From: a virus
Direction: 5' to 3' (one strand)
Virus record (IMG/VR): IMGVR_UViG_3300044858_006686
Location: 1-26,344 of that record
Length of the DNA stretch: 26,344 nucleotides
The notes beneath the pieces are model-generated. The model ran no database searches. It saw only the letters and a program-made list of their open reading frames with translations, and was not told the DNA's origin. Positions within the stretch are counted from its first letter, which is position 1, and the number at the start of each line of letters is the position of its first letter. Position numbers and translations under genes: made by a program. Shown piece after piece: positions 6,045-14,597 of this stretch.

Positions 6045-8022
6045 GGCCTTCGAAGGGGCTGACGACATCCGCCGCGCCTGGCTGGCGGGCCTCGCCCCCG
6101 ATCCGGCGCTGACCGTGTCGCAATGGGCCGACCGGCACCGGGTGCTGTCGTCACGCTCTGCCTCGGAGGCCGGGCCGTACCGGACCAGCCGCACCCCCTA
6201 CATGCGCGGGATCATGGATGCCCTGTCGCCGCGCAACCCGCTGCAGCGGGTGGTGTTCATGAAGGCGGCGCAGGTCGGGGCGACCGAGGCCGGGAACAAC
6301 TGGATCGGTTTTTGCATCCACCGCGCGCCGGGGCCCTTCCTTGCCGTCCAGCCGACGGTGGAACTGGCGAAACGCCTGTCGCAGCAGCGGATCGACCCAC
6401 TGATCGAAGAAAGCCCGGATCTGCGCGCACTGGTGATGGCCTCGAGGTCACGCGACAGCGGCAATACTATCCTCGGCAAGCGTTTCCCCGGCGGGCAGCT
6501 TTTGCTCACCGGGGCGAATGCCGCCGTCGGCCTGCGATCCATGCCCGCGCGCTGGGTGTTTCTGGACGAGGTCGACGCCTATCCGGGCGATGTCGATGGC
6601 GAGGGCGATCCCATCGCGCTCGCCGATGCCCGGACCCTGTCCTTCGGGCACCGCAGCAAGACCTTTCTGGCCTCGACCCCGACGATCAAGGGCCTGAGCC
6701 GCATCGAGCGGGAGTATGAATTGTCCGACCAGCAGCGCTATCACGTCCCCTGCCCACACTGCGGCGGGCTGCAATGGCTGCAGTTCGAGCGGCTGCGCTG
6801 GGCGGCCGGGAGACCCGACACCGCCCGCTATGTCTGCGAGCATTGCGAGGAACCGATCGCCGAGCGGCACAAGACCGCGATGATGGCGGAGGAGAACGGC
6901 GCGGAGTGGCGTCCCACTGCCGCGCCGGAGGTGATCGCCGCAGCGCGGTCGGGCGGCGTGATCGGCTTCCATATCTCCGGGCTCTATTCGCCGCTGGGGT
7001 GGCTGTCCTGGGAAGAGATCGCCCGAAGCTGGGAAGGCGCGCAGGGTAATGACGCCTCGCTGAAGACGCTGAAGAATACCATTCTGGGCGAGACCTGGGC
7101 CGAGAAGGGCGAGGCACCGGACTGGCAGCGGCTCTATGAGCGGCGGGAGCTCTGGCAGCTGGGCCAAGTCCAGCCGGGCGCGCTGGTGCTCACCGCCGGG
7201 GCCGACGTCCAGCGCGACCGGATCGAGATCGACGTCTGGGGCTGGGGGCGCAACCTTCGCTCCTGGCTCGTCGATCACGTTGTCCTGGAAGGCGACACCG
7301 CCCGGCCCGAGGTCTGGGCCGATCTCAGCGAGTTTCTCGGGGCGACCTGGGGCTGCGCCGGTGGCGGGCGGATGGGCCTCGCGCGGCTGGCCATCGACAC
7401 CGGCGACGGGGTGACGACGGATGCCGTCTATGCCTGGGTCCGCAAATCCGGACGCCAGCAGGTGATCGCGGTCAAGGGCGTGGGCGGGTTCGACCGGTCG
7501 ATGCCGGTGGACGGCCCCACTTACGTCGAGGTGACGGAAGGCGGGCGCAAACTGCGCCGGGGCGTCCAGCTTTGGAAAGTCGCCGGAGCCGTGTTCAAGG
7601 CGGAGTGGTACCGCTTCCTGCGCCTGTCCGCCCCGACCGAGGAAGACCTGGCCGCAGGCAGCGACTGGCCAGCTGGCTTCGTGCACATCCCGCGCGGCAC
7701 CACAGCCGAATGGATGAAGCAGGCGACCGCCGAGCAACTGGTCAGCAGCAAGACGAGGGCTGGCTTCCAGCGGCTGGAATGGCAGCAGACGCGCGAGCGC
7801 AACGAGGCCCTCGACTGCCGGGTCTATGCCCGTGCGGCCGCCTGGCTGATGGGGATCGACCGCTGGGACGAGCACCGCTGGCAGGGGCTGGAGAACCAGC
7901 TGGCTTCCGAGACGGGTCCGAAAGACGTGCCCCCGGCGGGGCAGCCGAACCGGGCTTCACCGCAACAGACAGCGCCGCGCCCCGGGGGGTTCCTCGGGCC
8001 CCGGCGCGGGAAATGGTTCTGA
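6031..8022 (+). CDS. terminase large subunit, GpA family
   Basis: The motor and nuclease that cuts concatemeric phage DNA and pumps it into the prohead. The start is TTG 6031, supported by GGAGGT at 6020-6025 with good spacing. The 663 residues match lambda gpA in length (641) and layout: adenine/Walker A-like FMKAAQVGATEAGNNW (~76-91), Walker B WVFLDEVDAYP (~175-185), a four-cysteine zinc finger CPHC (~240) and CEHC (~269), a nuclease-domain segment GADVQRDRIEIDVWGWG (~390-406), and a C-terminal portal-docking part ending in a Pro/Gly-rich tail. The unusual TTG start inside the preceding gene suggests production tied to the small subunit. Cos-type packaging is expected from the family. Confidence 0.95.
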   Translation: MNSAEAFEGADDIRRAWLAGLAPDPALTVSQWADRHRVLSSRSASEAGPYRTSRTPYMRGIMDALSPRNPLQRVVFMKAAQVGATEAGNNWIGFCIHRAPGPFLAVQPTVELAKRLSQQRIDPLIEESPDLRALVMASRSRDSGNTILGKRFPGGQLLLTGANAAVGLRSMPARWVFLDEVDAYPGDVDGEGDPIALADARTLSFGHRSKTFLASTPTIKGLSRIEREYELSDQQRYHVPCPHCGGLQWLQFERLRWAAGRPDTARYVCEHCEEPIAERHKTAMMAEENGAEWRPTAAPEVIAAARSGGVIGFHISGLYSPLGWLSWEEIARSWEGAQGNDASLKTLKNTILGETWAEKGEAPDWQRLYERRELWQLGQVQPGALVLTAGADVQRDRIEIDVWGWGRNLRSWLVDHVVLEGDTARPEVWADLSEFLGATWGCAGGGRMGLARLAIDTGDGVTTDAVYAWVRKSGRQQVIAVKGVGGFDRSMPVDGPTYVEVTEGGRKLRRGVQLWKVAGAVFKAEWYRFLRLSAPTEEDLAAGSDWPAGFVHIPRGTTAEWMKQATAEQLVSSKTRAGFQRLEWQQTRERNEALDCRVYARAAAWLMGIDRWDEHRWQGLENQLASETGPKDVPPAGQPNRASPQQTAPRPGGFLGPRRGKWF

Positions 8023-8023
8023 C

Positions 8024-8233
8024 ATGGCCTGGACACAAGCCGATCTCGATGCCCTGAAGGCGGCCTATGCCAGCGGGACGCTGCGGGTGCGGTTCTCGGA
8101 CGGCAAGGAGGTGACATATCCGACCGGTGACGATCTCTTGCGCCGCATCCGGATTGTCGCGGCGGAACTGGCCGCGAGCGGTGCCGGGCAGCCCGCGCCG
8201 GTCGGGCGCTTTGCGACGTTCCGGAGGGGATGA
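8024..8233 (+). CDS. gpW-like head-tail joining protein
   Basis: A 69-residue protein starting at ATG 8024, one base after the terminase stop. The pattern (LDALKAAYASGTLRVRFSDG, then LLRRIRIVAAEL) matches the small gpW/head-tail joining family: helix, short beta hairpin, helix. Lambda gpW has 68 residues and sits in the same place, between terminase and portal. Such proteins attach below the portal after packaging, close the head and make the surface for tail attachment. The last codons overlap the portal gene start, with GGAGGGG serving that start. Confidence 0.85.
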   Translation: MAWTQADLDALKAAYASGTLRVRFSDGKEVTYPTGDDLLRRIRIVAAELAASGAGQPAPVGRFATFRRG

Positions 8234-9783
8234 TGGCGGACAATCGGAACGGGCCGGACGGCGTGCCGTGGGGTGTGTTGGACGCGGGCCTTGCGATCCT
8301 TGCCCCCCGCCGGGCTGCGGCGCGCTACGCGGCGAAGGTAGCGATCGCCAATCTGCGGCGGGGCTATGAGGCAGGCGGCAAGACCCGGGTCACCGAGGGC
8401 TGGCGTGGCAGCAATGCCTCGGCGGATGCGGAGATCGCCGTCGCGGGACCGGTGCTGCGCGACCGGTCGCGCGATCTGGTCCGCAATAACGCGCTGGCGG
8501 CGCAGGCGGTGCAGGTGCTGGTCAACAATATCGTCGGGCCTGGCATTCGGCCCCGCGCGGCCAGCGGCAACAAGGCGCTGAACAAGCGGGTGGATGCGCT
8601 GTGGCGTTCGTTCGCAGGCAGCTGCGACTACTATGGCCACACCGATTTCCACGGGCTGCTGGCCCTCGCCGTCCGGGAAATGATCGAAGCGGGCGATATC
8701 CTCGCCCTCAAGATCGCCACGCCGCGTGGGCTGGGCAGGACCGTCCCGCTGCAAATCCAGCTGCGCGAGATCGATCACCTCGACACCGGTCGGGTGCAGG
8801 AGATCGCGGGCGGCGGCTACACCGACCAGGGCATCGAGTTCGATGCCGGCGGGCGGCGCACCGCCTTCTGGATGTTCCCGCAGCATCCCGGCGGCACCAC
8901 CCGCGCCATCCGGCGGCGCTTCGAATCCGAGCGGATCGACGCAACCCGCGTTGCGCATCTCTTCGAGCGCCAGCGGGTGCAGAGCCGGGGCGTGCCCTGG
9001 GGGGCACCCGCCATGCTGGCGCTGCGCGATCTGGGCGACTGGCAGGCGGCGGAACTGGTCCGCAAGAAGACCGAGGCCTGCCTGGTCGGCATCGTCTTCG
9101 GCGATGACGAGACGCAGGCCTCGGTCGCGCCGGTGGTGCAGGACAGTCAGGGCAACAAGGTCGAGCAGTTCGAACCGGGCCTGATCGCCTATGCCCGGGG
9201 CGGCAAGGACATCAAGTTCAACCAGCCTGCCAGCACGGCAGGCGTCTATGAATGGAACCGGGTGCAGATGCATATCGTCGCCTCCGGCTTCCGGGTCCCC
9301 TACGCGCTGATGACCGGTGATCTGAGCCAGAACAACTTCTCCTCGAGCCGGGTCGGCCTCAACGAATTCCGCCGGATGGTGGAACAACTGCAATGGCAGA
9401 CCGTCATCCCGATGTTCTGCGAGCCGATCTGGCGCTGGTTCATCGAGGCCGCGCAGCTGGCCGGGCTCCTACCGCTCGACGCCGTGATCCCGGCCGAATG
9501 GGCACCGCCGTGCTTCGAGATGGTCAATCCGCTGCAGGATGTTCAGGCAGACTTGCTGGAAACGCGGGCAGGCTTTGCCTCGCCGCAGCAGATGATCGCC
9601 AAGCGCGGCTATGACCCGGCAGCCGTCATCGAAGAATGGGCCGCCCATGCCGAGGCGACCGACGCGCTGGGCCTGATCTTCGATTCTGACCCCCGCAAGG
9701 TCAGCAAGGGCGGGAACACCCAGCCAACCGAAATTGCCGCAGCAGAGACCGAACCCACGACCGGCACCAAACCGACGGAGTAA
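8230..9783 (+). CDS. phage portal protein, lambda family
   Basis: 517 residues, close to lambda gpB (533). Twelve copies form the ring at one capsid vertex through which DNA passes. Family features are the N-terminal RAAARYAAKVAIANLRRGYE, the conserved RSRDLVRNNALAAQAVQVLV with NNIVGPGI (~80-105), GWRGSNASADAE ahead of it, and the C-terminal FRVPYALMTGDLSQNNFSSS and GLNEFRRMVE segments. ATG 8230 overlaps the gpW-like stop; a second ATG at 8233 would shorten it by one residue, and GGAGGGG (8223-8229) could serve either. The C-terminal ~30 residues are Thr/Glu/Pro rich and probably disordered. Confidence 0.93.
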   Translation: MMADNRNGPDGVPWGVLDAGLAILAPRRAAARYAAKVAIANLRRGYEAGGKTRVTEGWRGSNASADAEIAVAGPVLRDRSRDLVRNNALAAQAVQVLVNNIVGPGIRPRAASGNKALNKRVDALWRSFAGSCDYYGHTDFHGLLALAVREMIEAGDILALKIATPRGLGRTVPLQIQLREIDHLDTGRVQEIAGGGYTDQGIEFDAGGRRTAFWMFPQHPGGTTRAIRRRFESERIDATRVAHLFERQRVQSRGVPWGAPAMLALRDLGDWQAAELVRKKTEACLVGIVFGDDETQASVAPVVQDSQGNKVEQFEPGLIAYARGGKDIKFNQPASTAGVYEWNRVQMHIVASGFRVPYALMTGDLSQNNFSSSRVGLNEFRRMVEQLQWQTVIPMFCEPIWRWFIEAAQLAGLLPLDAVIPAEWAPPCFEMVNPLQDVQADLLETRAGFASPQQMIAKRGYDPAAVIEEWAAHAEATDALGLIFDSDPRKVSKGGNTQPTEIAAAETEPTTGTKPTE

Positions 9784-9788
9784 CCCCT

Positions 9789-11822
9789 ATGTCCCCCGAT
9801 ACCCTGCTCCTGCCCGTGATCGGGCGGGCCGCCTCCGTACGTCCCGAGTCCATCAACCCAGAGGCGCGCACCGTTGAGATCGTCTGGACCACCGGCGCGA
9901 CCGTGCAGCGTCGCCGCTGGGAGGGCTGGGACGAGATCCGCGAATACGACGAGGAGCTGATCGTCACGCCCCAGGCAGTGAGGCTGGAACGGATGAACGG
10001 CGGCGCGCCGTTCCTCGACTCGCATGACGGCTGGAGCCTGCGCTCGGTCCTGGGCGCGGTCGAGCCCGGATCGGTGCGGATCGAAGGCGGCCAGGGCACT
10101 GCCACGATCCGCCTGACCTCGGCCCCCGATGCGGCCGACACCGTGCACCGCATCCTCGAAAAGACCGTCCGGCATGTCTCGGTCGGCTACCGCGTCCACC
10201 GCTACGAGATCACCAAGCGCGAAGGCCAGCGGGAACTCTGGCGCGCCGTCGACTGGGAGCCCATGGAGGTTTCCGCCGTCGCCATGCCCGCCGATCCCGG
10301 TGCGCATATCAGGTCCTCCGACCCCGTACAGACGGCCCTCACCCCCTGCATCCTGACCCGGCGGGAGAACCCTGCTGCTCTCACCCCTTCCCTGAAAGGA
10401 AACGCCATGACGGCTCCGACCACCGCTGAAACCGACGCCACACGCGCCGCACCCATCCCTGTGGAAACCCGCGGCATCGACCCCACTCCGTCACCCCAGC
10501 CGGCACCCGCCTTGCCCTCGGCGGACACGATCCGCGCCGAGGAACGCCAGCGCGCCGCCGAGATCACGACGCTTTGCCAGCGGCATGGCCTCGGCCTCGA
10601 CTTCGGTGCCGATCTGATCGCGCGGGGCGTGGCGCTGGATGCGGCCCGCTCGGCGATCCTCGACCGGCTGGTCGCACAGAACCCGACCACGCGCGGCGCG
10701 GAGATCACCCCGGCCCGGGTCGGTGGCCCGACCGCGACCGACCTCGGCTTCCGCGATGCCGTGACCGAGGCACTGTTGCACCGCCACGAGCCCGGGCGCA
10801 CGCCGCTGTCTGCAGACGCCCGGGAATTCCGGGGCCTGACCCTGATGGAAATGGCGCGGATCGCGGTCGAGCGCCGGGAGGTCAACACCCGCGGCATGTC
10901 GAAGATGGAACTGGCGACCGAGGCGCTGATGGGTCGCGCCTCGGTCGGCTATCATGCCACTGCCGACTTTCCCTTCCTGCTCGCCAACGTCGCGAACAAG
11001 ACCCTGCGCTCGGCTTATGACTCGACACCCCGCACCTTCACCGCCTGGGCGCGCCAGGCGACGATCACCGATTTCAAGCAGGTGCAGCGCACCCAGCTTG
11101 GCGGTGCGCCCGATCTGCAGCGCGTGCCGGAATCGGGCGAGTTCACCTATGGGACCATCGGCGAAGGGCGCGAGGTCTATTCGCTGCTGACCTATGGCCG
11201 GATCGTCGGCATCACCCGGCAGACGCTGATCAACGACGATCTCGATGCCTTCACCCGGGTGCCCTCGGCCTTCGGGGCGTCGGCGGCGGATCTCGAAAGC
11301 GATCTGGTCTATTCGATCCTGACGACAAACCCGCTGATGGGCGACGGTCTTGCGCTTTTCGTCGCCGGTCACGGCAACCTCGGCACGGCGGCGGCCATCA
11401 CCGAGACCTCCCTTGCAGAGGCCTACCGCCTTTTCGGCAACCAGCGGGGCCTCGAGGGGCGGCAAATCTCGATCCAGCCGCGCTACATCCTCACGCCGCC
11501 CGGCACCCGGTCGGTCGAAGCGCGCAAGAACGTGACCGCCACGACGCCGATGGCGGTCGCGGGCGTGAACGCCTTCGCCGGGCGGCTGGAACCCATCGAA
11601 GAGCCGCGCCTGATCCCGGCGGCGGGTGCGGACCCGTGGTTCCTCGTCGCCGATCCCTCGCGGATCGACACGGTGGAATACGGCTATCTCGAAGGCAACA
11701 CCGGCCCCTACACCGAGACCCGGACCGGGTTCGAAGTGGACGGCATCGAGATCAAGGCCCGGCACGACTTCGCAACCAAGGCGATCGACTGGCGCGGGAT
11801 GCTCCGCAATGCAGGCATCTGA
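9789..11822 (+). CDS. prohead protease / major capsid protein fusion
   Basis: A 677-residue protein joining two usually separate functions. Residues ~1-175 are an S78-type (HK97-like) prohead protease: His79 in FLDSHDGWS, Ser131 in RHVSVGYRVHRYE, and the conserved WEPMEVSAVAMPADPG. Residues ~207-290 are helical and Pro/Ala rich, like a scaffold (delta) domain to be removed. The rest is an HK97-fold capsid protein (RQATITDFKQVQRTQLGG; STPRTFTAWA; ALFVAGHGN). After assembly the protease would cut itself and the delta region away. An in-frame ATG at 10407 has a strong ribosome binding site and could make a 471-residue capsid protein directly. Such fusions are known in phages. Confidence 0.9.
   Translation: MSPDTLLLPVIGRAASVRPESINPEARTVEIVWTTGATVQRRRWEGWDEIREYDEELIVTPQAVRLERMNGGAPFLDSHDGWSLRSVLGAVEPGSVRIEGGQGTATIRLTSAPDAADTVHRILEKTVRHVSVGYRVHRYEITKREGQRELWRAVDWEPMEVSAVAMPADPGAHIRSSDPVQTALTPCILTRRENPAALTPSLKGNAMTAPTTAETDATRAAPIPVETRGIDPTPSPQPAPALPSADTIRAEERQRAAEITTLCQRHGLGLDFGADLIARGVALDAARSAILDRLVAQNPTTRGAEITPARVGGPTATDLGFRDAVTEALLHRHEPGRTPLSADAREFRGLTLMEMARIAVERREVNTRGMSKMELATEALMGRASVGYHATADFPFLLANVANKTLRSAYDSTPRTFTAWARQATITDFKQVQRTQLGGAPDLQRVPESGEFTYGTIGEGREVYSLLTYGRIVGITRQTLINDDLDAFTRVPSAFGASAADLESDLVYSILTTNPLMGDGLALFVAGHGNLGTAAAITETSLAEAYRLFGNQRGLEGRQISIQPRYILTPPGTRSVEARKNVTATTPMAVAGVNAFAGRLEPIEEPRLIPAAGADPWFLVADPSRIDTVEYGYLEGNTGPYTETRTGFEVDGIEIKARHDFATKAIDWRGMLRNAGI
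10395..10409 (+). promoter_or_regulatory. internal ribosome binding site and start inside the protease/capsid fusion
   Basis: AAAGGA (10395-10400), a 6-base spacer and ATG (10407-10409) form one of the best ribosome binding sites in the window, in frame with the fusion at codon 207. The codons before it (NPAALTPSLKGNA) look like a linker or a read-through former intergenic region. Translation from here would give scaffold plus capsid protein without the protease. Confidence 0.55.
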
Positions 11823-11850
11823 TCGGCGCGCTGGCGCGCGTCTGAACCTC

Positions 11851-11883
11851 GCCCGGTCGTCCTGCCCCAGAGGGCGACCGGGC
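11851..11883. other. hairpin between capsid and cement protein genes
   Basis: GCCCGGTCG (11851-11859) pairs perfectly with CGACCGGGC (11875-11883) across a 15-base loop. No T-run follows. Its place after the capsid gene fits an RNA-processing or mRNA-stabilising element, or a partial terminator tuning the ratio of capsid to downstream proteins. Confidence 0.5.
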
Positions 11884-11911
11884 ACCAACCCCATCCTCAA
11901 GGAGCCACGAC

Positions 11912-12247
11912 ATGGCGAAGAACTACATCCAGGAAGGCGATACGATCAACATCATCGCCGGCGCGAACATCGCTTCCGGCGCGGGTGTGCAGCTGGGCCG
12001 CATCTTCGGTGTGGCTGCGAACGATATCGCCAGCGGCACCGAGGGCCCGATCAATCTGACCGGCGTCTATGATCTGCCGAAGACCGCCGCGCAGGCGTGG
12101 GCGGCGGGCGCGCTGATCTACTGGACGGGCACGGCCTGCACCAACGTCGCGGCCACCAACATCCTGATCGGCATCGCGACGCGGGCACAGCTCGCGGCGG
12201 ATACGATCGGACGCGTGCGCCTGAACGGCGCAGGCATTACCCCGTGA
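11912..12247 (+). CDS. DUF2190-family capsid cement/decoration protein
   Basis: A 111-residue protein starting at ATG 11912 with AAGGAG upstream (…CTCAAGGAGCC). The start MAKNYIQEGDTINIIAGANI and the repeated beta-type segments (ASGAGVQLGRIFGVA; PKTAAQAWAAGALIYWTG; ILIGIATRAQLAADT) are typical of DUF2190 proteins, small beta-barrel proteins that bind the outside of the capsid and stabilise it, in the role of lambda gpD. It directly follows the capsid gene, as usual. One protein is expected per capsomer or three-fold site. No signal peptide or membrane segment is present. Confidence 0.87.
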   Translation: MAKNYIQEGDTINIIAGANIASGAGVQLGRIFGVAANDIASGTEGPINLTGVYDLPKTAAQAWAAGALIYWTGTACTNVAATNILIGIATRAQLAADTIGRVRLNGAGITP

Positions 12248-12558
12248 CGGCGTTCGCAGAGGCGGCGCGTGCGATCTTTTCGGACCGCAACATGGCCGAA
12301 GATGCCTTCCACCGGGTTGGGGGCATTGGCGCAGGCACCATCACCCGGGCAATCCGACGCGCCTCGGATCAGGTCTCCAGCTTCAACGAGGGGCGGTTCG
12401 TGTCGGACACGATCCTGCTGGACGTGCCGACCGCTTCTGTGCCCCTGCTGGCGGTGGGCGACACCATCGAGATGGGGGCGTCGATCTACGAAGTGCGGTC
12501 CGATCCGGTGCGTGATGCGGACCGCCTGATCTGGACGGCCGAGGCGCGGGAACTGTGA
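12244..12558 (+). CDS. probable head-tail joining protein (gpFII-like)
   Basis: A 104-residue protein starting at GTG 12244, overlapping the preceding stop (GTGA). An in-frame start further upstream (12097) would lie wholly inside the cement protein gene. Features are an N-terminal helix (TAFAEAARAIFSDRNMAEDA) and a beta-rich second half (VPLLAVGDTIEMGASIYEV, then RDADRLIWTAEA), the pattern of small head-tail attachment proteins such as lambda gpFII (117 residues). The gene order capsid, cement protein, this gene, then gpZ- and gpU-like proteins matches lambda D-E-FII-Z-U in function. The family assignment rests mainly on this order and the beta-rich C-terminus. Confidence 0.6.
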   Translation: MTAFAEAARAIFSDRNMAEDAFHRVGGIGAGTITRAIRRASDQVSSFNEGRFVSDTILLDVPTASVPLLAVGDTIEMGASIYEVRSDPVRDADRLIWTAEAREL

Positions 12559-13208
12559 GGTTGTCGGTCAAGGTTGAGGGCGACTTTGTCGAGATCACCG
12601 GCAGCAGTATCGCCGAGGGCAAATCCGCCGTCACGCGCGGCGTGGCGGCGGCAGGCGCGGGATTGCAGGCCGACTGGCGGGGGCAGATCGCGGCGGCGGG
12701 GCTTGGCCCCAAACTGGCCCGCACGATCCGGCGCGAGGTCTATCCGCAGTCCGGCACCTCGCTCAGGGCGGCGGCACTGGTCTGGAGCAAGGCGAGCGAG
12801 ATCGTCGATGCCTTCGATCGGGGCGCGCTGATCCGCTCCGCCGACGGCTTCTGGCTGGCGATCCCGCTGGCGGCGGCCGGGGCCAGGGGTGCCGGCGGCA
12901 AGCGCATCACCCCGGGCGGTTGGGAACAGCGCACCGGGCGGCGGCTGCGCTTCGTCTATCGGCGCGGGCGACCCAGCTTGCTCGTCACCGAAGATGCGCG
13001 CCTGAACAGCCGCGGCCTTGCCGCCTCGAAAGGCGGGCGGCGACGGCGCAATGGCACCCTCACCGGCGCGCAGACCGTGCCGGTCTTCCTGCTGGTGCCG
13101 CAGGTCAAACTCGCCAAGCGCCTTGACCTCGGCAAGGCGGCCACCGCCTGGCAGAACCGCCTGCCGGGCCTGATCCTCGCCAACTGGCCGGAAGGAACCC
13201 GCCGATGA
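12555..13208 (+). CDS. DUF6441-like protein, probable tail completion (gpZ-like) protein
   Basis: 217 residues from GTG 12555, overlapping the previous stop (GTGA). The N-terminal part (GKSAVTRGVAAAGAGLQADW, then LGPKLARTIRREVYP) and the central GFWLAIPLAAAGARGAGGKR with ITPGGWEQRTGRRLRFVYRR match my memory of DUF6441 proteins of Rhodobacterales phages. It is basic and has no membrane segment. Lambda gpZ (192 residues), needed to finish the tail so it can join the head, occupies the same slot between FII and U, so that role is inferred from position. The downstream gene starts inside its stop codon (ATGA). Confidence 0.65.
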   Translation: MRLSVKVEGDFVEITGSSIAEGKSAVTRGVAAAGAGLQADWRGQIAAAGLGPKLARTIRREVYPQSGTSLRAAALVWSKASEIVDAFDRGALIRSADGFWLAIPLAAAGARGAGGKRITPGGWEQRTGRRLRFVYRRGRPSLLVTEDARLNSRGLAASKGGRRRRNGTLTGAQTVPVFLLVPQVKLAKRLDLGKAATAWQNRLPGLILANWPEGTRR

Positions 13209-13624
13209 GTCCGCGCGAGACGATCCTCGAGGCCTTGCGCCTGATGCTGCTCGGCATCCCCGGCGCTCGGGTGCTGCGGAACGAACCGCTGCCAGGCCGC
13301 ATCCCGGCGAGCGGACTGATGATCTTGCGCGACGGCGATCCGGGGCAACCCGAAGTCACCCTGTCGCCGCTGCGCTATCACTATGAACACAGGGCCGGGA
13401 TCGACGTGCTGATCCAGAAGGCCTCGGGGCGCGACGCGGCCTTTGATGCCCTCTGCGCTGCCATCGGGGCCCGGATCGCCGCCGACCGGACGCTGGGCGG
13501 GCTTTGCGACTGGTGCGAGGCCGAGGCCCCCGAGCCGGTGGAGATCGTCGCCGAGGGCGGCGAGCCGATCAAGGCCGCCACGGTCGCGGTGATCCTGACC
13601 TATTCGACTGCCAATCCGCTCTGA
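13205..13624 (+). CDS. probable tail terminator (gpU-like) protein
   Basis: 139 residues from ATG 13205 (ATGA overlap). It begins MSPRETILEALRLMLLGIPG, followed by ARVLRNEPLP, a beta strand rich in small residues, and YHYEHRAGIDVLIQKASGRD, then an antiparallel strand pair (KAATVAVILTYST). The size and alpha/beta layout match lambda gpU (131 residues), a hexamer that caps the tail tube and stops polymerisation. Related genes are sometimes labelled acyl-CoA transferase in databases; nothing in the sequence supports an enzyme. The next gene, the tube protein, supports the tail role. Confidence 0.65.
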   Translation: MSPRETILEALRLMLLGIPGARVLRNEPLPGRIPASGLMILRDGDPGQPEVTLSPLRYHYEHRAGIDVLIQKASGRDAAFDALCAAIGARIAADRTLGGLCDWCEAEAPEPVEIVAEGGEPIKAATVAVILTYSTANPL

Positions 13625-13656
13625 TCCACACACTATACATACAGAGGAGTCCGACG

Positions 13657-14595
13657 ATGGCACGCGCACAGGGCGCGCGGGCGCAGATGGCGCTCGCCTT
13701 CGAGACAGTCTACGGCACGGCCCCGGCGACGGGATACCGTTTTGTCCCCTTCGCCTCGACCACCCTTGGCAGCGAGCAGCCGCTGCTGGCCTCCGAACTT
13801 CTCGGCTACGGGCGCGATCCGCAGGCGCCCTTGCGCGACGCGTTCACCGCCGACGGCGATGTGGTGATCCCGATCGATGTGGAGAACTTTGGCTTGTGGC
13901 TGAAAGGCGCCTTCGGGTCGCCGGTCACCACCGGCACGACGCCGAAGGTCCACACCTTCCAGTCCGGCGGCTGGACCCTGCCGAGCCTCGCGATCGAGAC
14001 CCAGATGCCGGAGGTGCCGCGCTTCGCGATGTATTCCGGCTGCGTGGTCGATGGCCTCTCCTGGGAGATGCGCCGGTCGGGATTGCTGACGGCCACGGCG
14101 ACGCTGGTCGCCCAGAACGAGGTGGTTGCGGCGGCCACGGCAGGGGGCGCGCCGACATCGTTGTCGCTGGCGCGCTTTGGCCATTTCAACGGCTCGATCC
14201 AGCGCAACGGGACGCCCATCGGCAACATCCTCTCCGCCCGGATCGCCTATGCCAACAATCTCGACCGGATCGACAGCATCCGCGCTGATGGCCGGATCGA
14301 AGGCGCGGACCCGTCCATCGCGTCGCTCACCGGCACGCTGGAAGCGCGGTTCGACGATCTCACGCTCTACAACCAAGCCATCGCCGGAACGCCCTGCGAG
14401 CTGATCTTCGCCTATACACAAGGTGCGAACGCCGCCTTCAGCTTCACCGCCCATGCCGTCTATCTGCCGCGCCCCCGGATCGCCATCGAAGGCCCTGGCG
14501 GCATTCAGGCGACCTTCGACTGGCAGGGGGCCCGCGCCGTCTCCCCGGCCCGCATGTGCACCGCAGTCCTCACCAACACTGTCGCGAGTTATTGA
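13657..14595 (+). CDS. phage tail tube protein
   Basis: 312 residues from ATG 13657 with GAGGAG at 13644-13649; a longer in-frame reading from 13504 would overlap the gpU-like gene and is rejected. The start MARAQGARAQMALAFETVYG and the mix of beta strands (DGDVVIPIDVENFGLWLKGA; GWTLPSLAIETQMP; GLLTATATLVAQNEV) match the tube-protein family of lambda gpV-like phages. Many copies stack in hexameric rings around the tape measure to make the flexible non-contractile tail. Its own good ribosome binding site and a 32-base spacer fit the need for high expression. Confidence 0.85.
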   Translation: MARAQGARAQMALAFETVYGTAPATGYRFVPFASTTLGSEQPLLASELLGYGRDPQAPLRDAFTADGDVVIPIDVENFGLWLKGAFGSPVTTGTTPKVHTFQSGGWTLPSLAIETQMPEVPRFAMYSGCVVDGLSWEMRRSGLLTATATLVAQNEVVAAATAGGAPTSLSLARFGHFNGSIQRNGTPIGNILSARIAYANNLDRIDSIRADGRIEGADPSIASLTGTLEARFDDLTLYNQAIAGTPCELIFAYTQGANAAFSFTAHAVYLPRPRIAIEGPGGIQATFDWQGARAVSPARMCTAVLTNTVASY

Positions 14596-14597
14596 CC

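Noticed and set aside
6448-7875. 475-codon minus-strand frame opposite the large terminase
   Set aside because: Same reason: the terminase motifs on the plus strand fully explain the region.
8065-9393. 442-codon minus-strand frame opposite the portal gene
   Set aside because: The portal protein is unambiguous on the plus strand and the antisense product is low-complexity.
10491-11900. 469-codon minus-strand frame opposite the capsid gene
   Set aside because: The product is Arg/Gly/Asp/His-rich with no motif; the capsid protein accounts for the sequence.
13205-13624. Acyl-CoA transferase annotation sometimes attached to this family
   Set aside because: At 139 residues it lacks the size and motifs of such enzymes, and its place before the tube protein fits a tail terminator.
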